Translations under genes and position numbers: made by a program
Shown: piece after piece, positions 49,194-60,314 of the stretch
Position numbering within the stretch: position 1 is the first letter of the stretch
How the letters are laid out: every line of letters begins with the position of its first letter
The notes under the pieces: generated by a model
What the model was told of the DNA's origin: nothing
Database searches by the model: none
Seen by the model: the letters and a program-made list of their open reading frames with translations, nothing else
Origin: Glycine soja
Taxonomy: Eukaryota; Streptophyta; Magnoliopsida; Fabales; Fabaceae
DNA: 64,000 nucleotides
Assembly: GCF_004193775.1 (NCBI RefSeq)
Contig: NC_041019.1
Coordinates: 40,196,966 to 40,260,965 of the forward strand
Direction of reading: 5' to 3'

Positions 49194-52100
49194 TCACTGT
49201 GAGGCCTGTCTTCTTAGGAACCACTTGGACTGGGCTCACCCACTGGTTGTTAGAGATGGGGTAGATGATTCCAGCTTGTAAGAGCTTGGTCACTTCCTTT
49301 TTCACCACATCTAGAATGACGGGGTTGAGTCGCCGCTGTGGTTGCCTCACTGGCTTAACTCCATCCTCTAAAAGTATCCTATGCATGCAGGTAGATGGGC
49401 TAATACCAGGAATGTCTGCTAAAGTCCATCCAATGACCTTCTTGTTCTTCTTGAAAACTAGCAACAACTTCTCCTCTTGCTCAGCAGCAAGGGAGGCAGA
49501 GATGATCACTGGAAATTTTTCCTTGTCCTCCAAGTAAGCATATTTAAGGGTTGCTGGTAAGGGCTTCAACTCTGGTGTGGGTGGTGGTTGAATAGTAGGA
49601 AGAACCAGGGTAGGAGAAGAAGAAGGTTCCTCGGCCTGTACCTCATAAACCAAGTCAGAAGTATATGTACTTCCTGCAACATGGTTAGTGCATTTTGACT
49701 CTAAAAAATCAACATCAAGAGGTACAACACCCAGAAAATCAGAACCAGACTCAAATTCAGATTCATTCTCAGCATAAAAATCAGATACAGGATCAAATTC
49801 AAACTCATATTCAGATTCAATGCATAAGGAATGACAAGTATGCAGATCAGATAAAAATGGATGTTTCCTACCATGAAGAGCAGAACCAAAATCAAACATA
49901 TAATCATCAACAATCTGATCAATTATCTCAGCACAAAAAACAGAATGATCCTTAGATGGATGTTTCATGGCATCAAGAATGCTAAAATGAGCAACAATAT
50001 CCCCAAATTCCATAGACAATGTGCCAGCATAAACATCTATCTTGGTTCAGGCTGTTTTCATAAATGGCCTGCCTAAAATAATTGGAACTAAACCATGGGA
50101 AAATCCCTCTTCCATATTAAGAACATAAAAATCAACAAGAAAAATAAGTTCACCAACCCGAACCAGCACATCCTCTATGAAACTTGCGGGGTAAGCAACA
50201 CTTCTATTTGCCAAATGAATCACCACATCTGTAGATTGCAAGGGTCCAAGAGATAAAGAATTGAAAATGGATAGAGGCATGACACTAACTGATGCTCCTA
50301 GATCTAGCATGGCATTCTCAAATTTACTATTCCCAATAATGCAAGGTATACAGAAAGTACCTGGGTCCTTACATTTCTCATGAATGTGAGGAACAAATTT
50401 ACCTATCAATCCTTTCATTGCCCTTGAACTTCCTTTTGTGGGTGCACAACTCCTTTAGAAACTTGGCATATCTTCGAATCTGCTTGATGGCATCTAGCAG
50501 AGGTATGTTCACCTCTACTTTTCTGAAGGTCTCCAAGATCTCCTTTTCCGCTTCTTCCATCTTTTTGTTTGGAATTGCTCTAGGTGGGAATGGAATAGGG
50601 ATAGGAGGCTGCTATAAGTAGGAATTACTAGAAGAAGGTCCACCTGCATGAAAATTTTTGTTAGGAAACTTTCGCTTTTGTGCAACTATCTCATCCTCTT
50701 TGTCAGTTGTAGAATAAAGCTTGACATGTTTAGGTGCAGGTGCTGCTACTGGTGGAGGCACTTGAATTTGGTTGCCAGACCTCAAGGTGATGGCACTCAC
50801 ATTTTTTGGATTCTGCACAGTTTGCGAAGGCAATTTGTCAAAATTTTGGGACTGAGCTTGGTTCAACTGAGTAGCCATCTGCCCATCTGATTTGTCAGAA
50901 TCTGAATGGAGGCTCTTGTCTCTTGCTGAAATTGCATATTCTGGATGATCATTTGCCTCACTAACTCTTCTAAGGAAGGTTGAGGAGGAGCCTCAGTTGC
51001 TTATTGTATTTGTTGTGACTACTGCTGCTATTGCTACATTGGAGGAGGAACATATGGCTTGCTTGGACCAGCAGCATTCTGGAAAGGAGGGACAGGCTGT
51101 TGTTGTTGTGGAGGACTTGTCCATCTCATATTTGGATGATTCCTCCAACCTGGATTGTATCTATTGCTTGAAAGGTCATAATTATTTTGTTGTTGTTGGT
51201 TTTGCTGTTGAGGAGGTCTATTATAAATTTTTGCAGCATAAGCTTCAGGTTGCTCATTGACACCAGATTGCTGCAAAGAAGGATAGAGATCTGTATGGTG
51301 ATCAGCAGAAGAACATAGACCACAGACTCTTGCAACAGGTGCAGATTTCTGATTCATGGCAAACTGAGTTACTAGGTTGACCAAGGCATCAAGTTTTCCT
51401 TCAAACTTTTTATTTTCAGTAAATGAAGATGAATCCGTGGCCACCTCATGGACTCCTCTAAGAACAATAGCATCATTTCTTGCACTGAATTGTTGGGAGT
51501 TGGAAGCCATCTTCTCAATCAAATTCCTAGCCTCAGCAGGGGTCATATCACCAAGAGCTCCACCATTGGCAGCATTAATCATACTCCTCTCCATGTTGCT
51601 AAGTCCCTCATAGAAATATTGAAGAAGGAGTTGCTCAGAAATCTGGTGGTGAGGACAGCTTGCACATAATTTCTTGAATCTTTCTCAGTACTCATACAAG
51701 CTCTCTCCACTAAGTTGCCTGATGCCTGAAATGTCTTTTCTGATGGCAGTGGTCCTAGATGCAGGGAAGAATTTCTCCAAGAACACCCTCTTAAGGTCAT
51801 CCCAGCTGAAAATAGACCTGGGAGCAAGGTAGTAGAGCCAATCTTTTGCCACTCCCTCCAGAGAATGAGGAAAAGCCTTTAGAAAGATATGATCTTCTTG
51901 GACATCAGGGGGCTTCTTGGTGAAACAAACAATATGGAACTCCTTAAGATGCTTATGAGGATCTTCACCTGCAAGACCATGAAACTTGGGCAGCAAATGT
52001 ATTAGTCCAGTCTTGAGAACATATGGAACACCCTCATCAGGATATTGAATGCACAAGCTTTCATAAGTGAAATCAGGTGCAGCCATCTCCCTAAGAGTCC

Positions 52101-52305
52101 TCTCACGAGGTGGAGGTTGAGCCATGTTCTCAGTATAAAAATTAGTAGTGGAATGCTCAAAATCAGAATATTTAGAATCACCCTCAACAGAATGCTCAAA
52201 ATGCACAGAATGACCAGGATGCACACTATGCCTAACTAATCTATGAAATGTTCTATTTATTTCAGGATCAAAGGGTTGCAAATCACCTGGATTGCCCCTA
52301 GTCAT
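49194..52305 (-). pseudogene. Gag, protease and RT start of Athila element D
   Basis: Gag begins at the ATG ending at 52305 (MTRGNPGDLQPFDPEINR). A stop at 51685-51687 replaces the Trp of the YWERF motif seen in element C. The frame reopens through GGALGDMTPAEARNLIEKMA. A Gln-rich stretch near 51000-51035 has several stops where element C has Gln. Protease NAMLDLGASVSVMP is at about 50300. A 26-base deletion next to an ATT repeat (near 50415) shifts the frame just before it. The acidic linker that element C lost (GSALHGRKHPFLSDLH) is present here. RT begins [17 protein letters not shown] and then breaks. Confidence 0.85.
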
Positions 52306-53029
52306 GCACTATATGCACAAATAATGTGTTTCTCAACAAACACTTAACAAGGGGTAAAACTACAGTTGTACTCAAACAATATCAAAATAATCTGAAATTT
52401 TGTGAGGAACACCCTAAAATCATGAAAAGATAGAACAAAAAATTTCAAACAAAAATTCAAAGTCTAACTATGAAAACTACCGAAGCAAAGTTTAGAAAAA
52501 TAGGACAATAATACTTGAAAAATAAAAAAAAAACTTAGTAAACAGCTGATTTTTGGATCTTGGGAGACCCCAACCAGCTAAAGTGGGTTGAAACAATATG
52601 GGAAATATTTTTCTACCCCAAATGCATATATAATAATAGTTATTCTGATACCCTGAGCAAAAGTTATGGCCATTTTAAGTTTTTCTAAAAACAAGTTCCC
52701 AAAATTTTCGTCTCTCTCAAATACTGCCACACTAAGTGCTCCTGGTATTTTTCACACAAAATATGGATAAAAAGAAGCTACCACACAAAAAATCAGCCAA
52801 AAATAACAACTCTAACTATCAAAACAAAAATCGCTAATTAAATTACAAAATCAATCGCTAATCATTGTTCAGCACTGTTCACAGAAAAACACAAAGCTGA
52901 AACAGTCGCTGAATCAGTCGCTAAACAAGGGATGCAACTGAAATGCAAAACAGAATGCTACACAAAATAAGATAACTAAACACTATTATGAACCTTTGGC
53001 CCACTGCACCCCGGCAGCGGCACCAAATT

Positions 53030-54140
53030 TGATAGACGTCGTACCCGAATCAAATAAACATTAAAAATGCAGTATCTAAGAAGTGATCCTAGGTCGTCTC
53101 CCAACGAGCAATGGTCAACCAAACGTTCATAATAGATAGTAATAAAACAGTAACGAATTGGGGGGGTTGTTTGTTTTTGTAAATTAAACAATGAGCAGAT
53201 TTTAATTAGAAAATATCAGGATTAAAAACACGTTGTTTCCCCTTGATTCACAAGCAAGTCTCCTATCCTAGGTTACGAGAATTTATCCTTTATCAATTCA
53301 ACCACTTAATCCAACCCTAAATTAAATTACTAAGCGAAATTTAACATAAGACAGTCATTATGTGATTAAGCAACACATACACCAATTAATCATGAACGAA
53401 AGTGATCATTAAGCATGAACGTAAATTAAGTGCAGAGACAATTAATCAAGCACTAAGCATGCATGGATTAATAGCAACAAATACAGAGTAATTGGTGAAG
53501 AGGAAAAATTGATCAGAATTCAATAATAATAATAAAACCTCAAAGAGAGTTGTACTTGATCCTCAAGAGAAAACAACGCTGGAGACTTACCCTTCCATTA
53601 ATCAGTAGAAAATGAAATTGCAGATTGAAGCAGAAAACGAAATTTTATTGCTACGTGAATAGTAAAAACTGGAATTGCAAAACCTAAAATTATTCTTTCT
53701 CCCCAAAACGAAAAGAGAGCCTAAAACTAAAACCTTGGTGCTGTTATATAGGTTCTCAGCCCCAAAGCTTACAAATCTGTTTTAAGTCCAAGCCCATAAA
53801 TAAAATAAAATCTGGGCAAGATAAGATAAGATTTAATAAAATAAAATCTAGATGAAATAAAATCTAGATAAGATAAAATTTAGATGAAATAATATCTAGA
53901 TGAGATAAAATTTGGATAAGATAAGATTTGATAAAATTGTCTGCTCTCTTCAAGTCCAAGCCCAATTCAGGATTCAAGCCCAATTACTTACAATTCTCCT
54001 GAAATTAAATTAAAAAACACAAAATTAGTCCAGTAGGCCCAAATGATAAAACTGCATAATTAATTTGACAATTAAGGCTAATCAGTAATTAAAATGGTGA
54101 CAAAAAGGGTTAGAAAATAGGAGAAAATGATGACACATCA
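53030..54140 (-). repeat. LTR of Athila element D
   Basis: On the minus strand starts TGATGTGTCATCATTTTC and ends ACGTCTATCA, close in sequence to the LTR at 40334-41432. Minus TATA-like gttatatagg lies near 53742. Confidence 0.88.
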
Positions 54141-54392
54141 CTCACCTCCCCCTTAGATTAGACCAAAATTTAATTGAATTGGGCTTCTCCCAATTCAATT
54201 AAATTTCTCTCTCAACACACATCAAATAGTGCACCAAATGCGTGTAAAATTACAAAACTACCCCTAATACAAAAACTAGTCTAGGTGCCCGAAAATACAA
54301 GGGTTGAAAAATCCTAAATTACTAGGGTACCTTCCTTACACTATGGAGCCCTAAATACAAGGCCCAAAAATAATGAAATCCTAATCAAATAT
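54141..54392 (-). repeat. Gypsy B 3' LTR, middle piece
   Basis: Complement of about 33835-34035 in the solo copy, from ctcacctcccc to the insertion point of the family-1 solo LTR. Its last five bases AATAT are the left target duplication of that insertion. Confidence 0.85.
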
Positions 54393-56482
54393 TGTCATGC
54401 CCTAATTTCGTCCGGGGACCATTGTTTGTCGACATGCGACCTTCGTTTGACCACCTCAAAATGTTTAACACCCATCGTTGTGGAATCTGTAAAGTTCCAA
54501 GATGTTTCGAGAAGAAACCGATCAAAAACACAAAAACAAGAGTGTATTTAGCAATGTGGGGTGTGTGTAAATAAACTGTTATACTCTAATTTCATCTGAA
54601 AACCATTGTTGATTGCTTCGAAAGGCTTAACACTCATCACGGTGGAATCCGTAAAGTTTCGTGAGATTTCGGAAAGAAAATGGCCAAAAACACAAAAATG
54701 GGGGGTGAACTTATCAAGATAGGGGTGTAAATAGCAATTCAAATCTAGGCCCCTCTGGAACATTTTGGAGGTTGGGTTGCTTAAGGAGGAAGCAACTGAG
54801 CGGCAAGCTCCTCCACGTTGTTGAAAAATGGTTTTCGGGACTTTCGTGGTTTCCGTAAAATTTCTGAAAACCTTGGATAAACATATTTCACTTAACATTG
54901 GCGAAAGGGAAGAGAAAAAAAAAAGATGAAAATCAAATCCGAAACACTTCTGTAAGGCTTCCTTAACTTTTCCGTAAAGTACGAAAAGGGGGGTGAACTT
55001 AGTAATTAGGGTGCATTTAGAAATCTTCCTCAAAAAGCCTCTAGGCGGCAAGCACCTCCCTTTTTCCCTATAAATAGGGGAGGGGGTTGTTTCAAAATGT
55101 TCATGACCCCTAAGCTATGCATTTTGGTATTTTTGGAAAAAAAACATGTTTTCGTGAAGAAAAATCGAGTCGAAGTGCTTCCGTAATGCTTCCGTAACGC
55201 TTCCGTAAGCGATTCTGTGGAAATTCTTCATCGTTCTTCACCGTTCTTCGTTCGTTCTTCGTTGTTCTTCATTCTTCAACCGGTAAGTTCCCAAAATCGA
55301 ATCTTTCAATTCATTCTATGCACCCTTAGTGGTCCCTACTTATTTTGTGTACCTTCACTTTAATTTCGCTTACTTTCAGTTTTCTTTTCTTCCGCTTTAA
55401 CGAGCTTTTAATCGTTTATTTAATCCGTTTTCTCACCTAATAAATGATAAAATGAATTTCAACCGATCATTTGTGTTGTAATCCCGTTTAATCACTGTTA
55501 AAACAAAATCTAACCGATCGTTCACGCTATAACCTCGATTAAACCAAAAAAAAAGCAAAATAATAATAAAATAATCAAAATATCTTTGAATAAAATAATC
55601 AAAAAAATCAATCGGACGTTTTTCTTTGAAAGTTTCCTTGAATTAATTGACTAATAATCAAAGTGAAACCAAGGCTAAAATCAACTCACAAATCAAGCTT
55701 TGTCCGCAAAAATCACTAAAAACCGTTTTAAGGTCCAACGCCTTAAATGGTCCTCTTCGCTTTTATCGGTTAACATGGACCGTTCAAAAGCATAAAATCA
55801 ACATGTAACTTTACCACTTTTGCAAGAACTACGTAATTCTAATTTTCTCATCGCAATTGAGGATACGTAGGAGCAAAAGCCCCGCTTTTGTCGACCACCC
55901 CAAGAGATTGTTAATGGTCCAATGCCTTAACGTTTCTCTCCTTTCAAAACCAAGAGATCATTAATGGTCCAATGCCTTAATGCTTCTCTCATTTCAAAAG
56001 AATCAAAAGATCATTTAATGATCCAATGCCTTAAACGACTTTTGTTCGGTCAAAATATATCTTGCGTAAAAAGATAAAAACAACTTAACCAACGTTCAGT
56101 TCTGAAAGAACTACGTAGGTCTGATTTCCTCATCGCAATTGAGGATACGTAGGAGCAAGGGAAACACCCTTGTCGACCACAAAATGATAAAAAATACAAA
56201 AGGCATAAAAAGACATAAAAACGTAAAAAAGGGAAAATAAAACAAATCGAAGACATGATATTGCACACTTGGTTAAAGGCTGTCGTCCTTTGTGACGGAC
56301 GCGTGGGGTGCTAAAAACGACTCCCGAACCTTTTACACTTAAAGTTCGTAGACCACACCTTTTCGGTTTTTCCGACGTTTTCCTCAAATAAACATTGGTG
56401 GCGACTCCGTGCATTTTCCTCCCATGGAAGACGCACCCGTGAGCCCTCGCGTCGCCCTCCCACCGAAGGGTAGGTTGTGACA
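54393..56482 (+). mobile_element. Solo LTR, family 1, plus orientation
   Basis: Starts TGTCATGCCCTAATTTCG and ends GGTAGGTTGTGACA, with perfect target duplications AATAT (54388-54392 and 56483-56487). It interrupts the Gypsy B LTR. At 2090 bases it is longer than its relative at 31958-33296 because of internal duplications: the starting block recurs near 54582, a 69-base block at 55828-55896 recurs at 56109-56178, and three units of about 58 bases with atggtccaatgcctta lie between them. No internal retroelement sequence remains. Confidence 0.9.
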
Positions 56483-56631
56483 AATATGTACAAATATAAG
56501 TAGGCTCATACTTAGCTCATGGGCCCAAAATCCACCCTAAGACTCATGAGAACCCTATGGCCTTCTCCTACATCTCTGGCTCAATCTTCTGGAGTCTTCT
56601 ATCCAATACCCTTGGGGGTAGGATTGCATCA
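56483..56631 (-). repeat. Gypsy B 3' LTR, U3 end
   Basis: Complement of the start of the LTR (33651 onward). On the minus strand it begins TGATGCAATCCTACCCCC directly after the polypurine tract. This fixes the orientation of the element. Confidence 0.87.
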
Positions 56632-56644
56632 TCCCCTCCCCCTT
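56632..56644 (-). promoter_or_regulatory. Polypurine tract of Gypsy B
   Basis: AAGGGGGAGGGGA on the minus strand, abutting the 3' LTR, where plus-strand DNA synthesis would start. Confidence 0.82.
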
Positions 56645-56759
56645 GAAAAGGATTTGACCTCAAATCCGAAGGTTCTTGAAACTGTGGGCTTCTTCCCTCA
56701 ACACTTGTTAAAAGAATAAAAACATATATATTAGGGGTGTTGGGTATGTTAGAGTAGGG

Positions 56760-57241
56760 TAAGGTTTGAAAATCCCTTTCTTGGGCATCTTCCCATAAGA
56801 GAACATGATTCCTCACCAACTCAATGAGTGGTGCTACAAGTATAGAAAAATATGGGACTAACCTTTTATAAAAGTTTGTTAAGTCATGGAAGCCCCAAAT
56901 TTCCCTTATACTTGGTGGAGTGGGCCACTCAGGAATGACCTTTATTCTCGTAGGGTCCTTGGGAACCCCTTGATAACTATTTAAAAAATTAAGGAAAGTG
57001 ATGCAATAAAACATACATTTTTTGTATTTTCATGATGATTACTCCTACCAAAAAGTACGACAAACCTAAGGTGTCCCATATGAGCACCTAGGTTTATATT
57101 GAAACCAAAAATAAGAAAAAACCTACCTAATATGTCCCTATGTACACAAATTATGAAGATGTTGGGTGCATAAGTGATTTTACAAAAAAGAGTTGCACCA
57201 CTCAACACATTCATCATATCACCTATTTTAGGGATTTGGTG
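56760..57241 (-). pseudogene. Gypsy B reverse transcriptase remnant
   Basis: Minus strand, in order: IGDMMNVLSGATLFCKI (family DDMLDELSGATLFSKI), a decayed stretch with HLRFVV, then GVPKDPTRIKVIPEWPTPPS and FHDLTNFYKRLVPYFS, the typical segment after the polymerase core of Gypsy elements. The active-site region with the Asp pair is missing and several frameshifts occur. It is split from its N-terminal part by the solo LTR at 57247. RNase H and integrase were not found before the polypurine tract, so most of pol was deleted. Confidence 0.75.
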
Positions 57242-57246
57242 CCTAA

Positions 57247-58875
57247 TGTTGGATCGAGTGGCCTCAGAATAATTAAGAAGGGGGGGGGGTTGAATTAATT
57301 ATTCCTAAACCTTTACTAATTAAAAATTACTCTTCTAAGGCTTTTACTAAATTGTTAAGAGAATGAGGAGTAGAAGAGAAACTTAACAGAAAGTAAAAGC
57401 GGAAATTAAATGCACAACGGAAAGTAAAAGAGTAGGGAAGAAGGAGACAAACACACAAGAGTTTTTATACTGGTTCGGCAACAACTCGTGCCTACATTCA
57501 GTCCCCAAGCGACCTGCGGTCCTTGAGATTTCTTTCAACCTTGTAAAAATCCTTTTACAAGAAAAGATCAACAAGGGATGTACCCTCCCTTGTTCTCTTT
57601 GAACCAAGTGGATGTACCCTCCACTAGAACTGATCCACAAGAGATGTACCCTCTCTTGTTCGCAGTCAAACCCAAGTAGATGTACCTTCTACTTGTACCA
57701 CAAAGGATGTACCCTCCAATGTGTTAAGACAAAGATCTCAGGCTGTTAAACCTTTGATACTTTGTGAATGGGGATACAAAAGAATTCTCAGGCGGTTAGT
57801 CCTTTGAACACTTTTGTATTAGGGAAAGGGAAGAATCAAAAGAATTCTCAGACTTTGTCATTTTGAATTCTTTGACAAGGGAGAAGGGAGACACAAAAGA
57901 ATTCAGGCGGTTAGTCCTTGGTTCTTTTGGAAAAGGGAGAAGAAAGACACAAAAGAATTCAGGCGGTTAGTCCTTGGCGAATTCTTTTTGGCAAAGGGAG
58001 AAGAGAATGAAAAGATGAATAGCACAAGTTTTCAAGGTTTAGAAAACCAGAAAACTTTGGAAAGCTTTTGGTACAAAGAAGAAGAAGAAGTTCAAAGAGT
58101 TTCAAGGCTTGTAAAAGATTGATTGAATGAATTGTTGAAATGCAAAACAAAGCCTTACTTTTATAGACTCTTCATGTCTGGTCAAGACAACCATTTAGAA
58201 GAGTTATAACTTTTAGAAAAACTTAAAACTAATTTGAAAAAGTCAAAAACCTTTTGAAGAGTTACATCTTTTGATTTATTCAGAAACAGTCACTGGTAAT
58301 CGATTACCAAATCAGTGTAATCGATTACACAAGGCTTTTATGTGAAAGGATGTGACTCTTCACATTTGAATTTGAATTTCAACGTTCAAAGGCATTGGTA
58401 ATCGATTACCAAAACATTGTAATCGATTACAGCTTTTTGAAATTAATTGGAACGTTGTAAATTCAATTTGAAAACTTTTTCAAAACAATTTTGCTACTGG
58501 TAATCGATTACCAGAGAGTAAAAACTCTTTGGTAAACATGTTTTGAGAAAAATCATGTGCTACTCAATTTTTGAGAAAAACTTTTCATACTTATCTTGAT
58601 TAAGCCTTCTCTTGATTCTTGAATCTTGAATCTTGAATCTTGATCTTGATTCTTGAGATCTTGAACCTTGAATCTTGATTCTTGACTCTAAACTTTCTTC
58701 TTGAGTCTTGAATTCTTCTTGATTCTTATCTTGAACTCTTGAATTGTTCTTGATTCACTTGAGTTGTTCTTTGATTGATCTTTGAGCTTTTTTTCATCAT
58801 CTTTGGTTATCATCATTGTTATCATCAAAACACCTTTGAATCACCTTTGATTCATCTTGAAGCTTTGCTTCTACA
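57247..58875 (-). mobile_element. Solo LTR of a SIRE-like Copia element, minus orientation
   Basis: Bounded by perfect CCTAA duplications (57242-57246 and 58876-58880). On the minus strand it begins TGTAGAAGCAAAGC and ends CGATCCAACA after a run of C. It contains palindromic boxes TGGTAATCGATTACCA and TGTAATCGATTACA (58288-58515), several aatatgtaccctcc-like units with gatgtaccctcc (57570-57720), and about four degenerate units with caggcggttagtcctt (57730-57985). The end of the LTR (poly-C, CTTAA, GGCCAC, CAACA) matches the solo LTR at 62623-63638. Assignment to SIRE/Maximus is by general resemblance. Confidence 0.82.
57730..57985. repeat. Degenerate tandem repeat with caggcggttagtcctt
   Basis: Four to five imperfect units of roughly 55-65 bases, each with aaaagaattc followed by caggcggttagtcc and a purine-rich tail. 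Inside the solo LTR. Confidence 0.75.
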
Positions 58876-58880
58876 CCTAA

Positions 58881-59560
58881 TAATACCTATTTTGGGCACC
58901 AACAAAGCACAAAGATTTAAGCTTTTGCGAACCAAACCCTCATCCAATAACTCATTTACTTGAGGAATAACCTCAAGCCTAAGAGGTATGGCAGTGCTAA
59001 CAAGTGTCTTTTTACAAAGGAGAAGATGTGGAGGTTGTCTAAGAAGGAAAGTTTCTTTAATGTTTGTCTTTATTGAAAAATGATTTTTCTTCTTAGCTAA
59101 CCTCTTGGAGGAGACACTTACCTCCTTACACTCCTCCTTAACCATTAAAGGTTATTCTTCTTCTTGGGGGTAGATTTTTTCATTAGATTCTTCCCCTTTT
59201 GCTTTTTCACTTTCACTAGAGGAAGGTGAAGTAGTAGCCTTATCTTGGCTACTATAAAGGTCATGGCCTTTCATAATCAAGGTTTTCTTGGTTGGGCATT
59301 GGGAAGTAATGTGTCCTCTTCCAAGACATTTAAAACACTTTATAGAGCTAGTCTTCTCTTGCATACTAGCCTTAGGGGGTTGCTTTTCTATTGTCTTCCC
59401 CTTATCATCTTTGGGCTTAGAAGGTGTCGCCCCTAAGATGCCTTGACCTTGGTATTTCTTTGGATAAGAGTGAGAGCCATAAGATTTTGAAGTAGACTTC
59501 CTTTTAAGTTGTTGCTTTACCCTTATTTCCCAATCTAAGTAAGCCTCTACATTGTTTGGA
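58881..59560 (-). pseudogene. Gypsy B gag and start of RT
   Basis: Gag on the minus strand opens with NNVEAYLDWEIRVKQQLKRK, then a Lys/Pro-rich stretch and the CCHC knuckle CFKCLGRGHITSQC (about 59296-59337). Further on, QVNELLDEGLVRKSLNLCA and LLVPKIG mark the beginning of reverse transcriptase. The protease between them is largely deleted. The gag start is fused directly to the 5' LTR remnant, so leader and primer site are lost. Confidence 0.78.
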
Positions 59561-59750
59561 GCCCTAAATACAAGGCCCAAAAATAATGAAATCCTAATCT
59601 AATATGTACAGAGATAAAAGAGCTCATACTTAGTCCATAAGCCCAAAATCTACCCTAAGGCTCATGAGAACCCTAGGACCTTCTCCTGCATCTCTGGTCC
59701 AATCTTCTTGGAGTCTTCTATCCAATACCCTTGGAGGTAGGATTGCATCA
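59561..59750 (-). repeat. Gypsy B 5' LTR remnant
   Basis: Complement of roughly 33651-33845 of the solo copy, ending TTGCATCA at 59750 before the TATCA duplication. Only the U3 start survives; the rest to gag was deleted. Confidence 0.85.
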
Positions 59751-59755
59751 TATCA
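59751..59755. repeat. Right target-site duplication TATCA of Gypsy B
   Basis: Pairs with 40309-40313, 19.4 kb away. Confidence 0.85.
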
Positions 59756-60310
59756 GTACCTATTGCAACCTTTTAACAAATTCTTGCCCATTTAGGATTC
59801 TAGACATATGATATGAGCTTACATAAATAATCCAATACAACCTTTACTTTGACTCTTAGCACCAAAAGAGGTGAAATCATTTTCTAAATCCCCCCTTGTC
59901 CCATCTTCTGAAAGCAATTGGCACCTCCTCCCACATAACCAACTTTAGAAAACCTACTGACTTCATATTTTCAAACAGAACTCCCTTCCCACAATGAATG
60001 ACTACATCCTCACTCCAACAGCCTTTATTCATAAACTGACTCATCAATCATCACAAAACCCTTCCCTTGGTAAATGAACCCTTGAATGAACCCTCTAGCA
60101 AAATATAAAGCAATCAATTTTCTACTCCAAAAGTCATCTCATGAGGTGAAAGTTCCCCTGCTTATATATACACTATTTTGACTATACCACAAATCAACAT
60201 AGGATCTCCAGCACAAATCTATAAACTCTACCAAACAAGCTAAACTTAAACATCAAAATTCTCACAACAAAAACAAAAGACAATCAGCCACAACTAGCAT
60301 CCAAACATTG
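59756..60310. other. Unassigned segment before the OEP24 fragment
   Basis: Before the Gypsy B insertion this was continuous with 38580-40308. The minus strand has short open stretches but nothing I recognise. Confidence 0.35.
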
Positions 60311-60314
60311 ACAT

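Larger units (their letters stand above)
49005..54140 (-). mobile_element. Athila-type Gypsy element D (minus), 3' end missing
   Basis: Same family as element C but inverted. From the right it has its 5' LTR (53030-54140), primer site (TTTGGTGCCGCTGCCGGGG on the minus strand), leader, gag, protease and the first part of RT. A jump of about 860 bases follows into RNase H, which ends at KKA near 49010 where element C is joined in the other direction. No 3' LTR. Confidence 0.87.
40314..59750 (-). mobile_element. Gypsy element B (minus), with nested insertions
   Basis: On the minus strand the order is: remnant 5' LTR (59561-59750), gag (59152-59560), start of RT (about 58881-59000), more RT (56760-57241), polypurine tract (56632-56644), 3' LTR (56631 down to 54141, then its last 20 bases at 40333-40314). 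Perfect TATCA duplications flank both ends. Later insertions are two Athila-type elements fused tail to tail (40334-54140), a solo LTR (54393-56482) and a second solo LTR (57247-58875). About 550 bases of the 3' LTR are missing at the Athila insertion when compared with the solo copy at 33651-34597. Confidence 0.85.

Noticed and set aside
40334..54140. Envelope-like gene in the Athila elements
   Set aside because: Both elements are cut before the region where it would lie; no transmembrane ORF is present.
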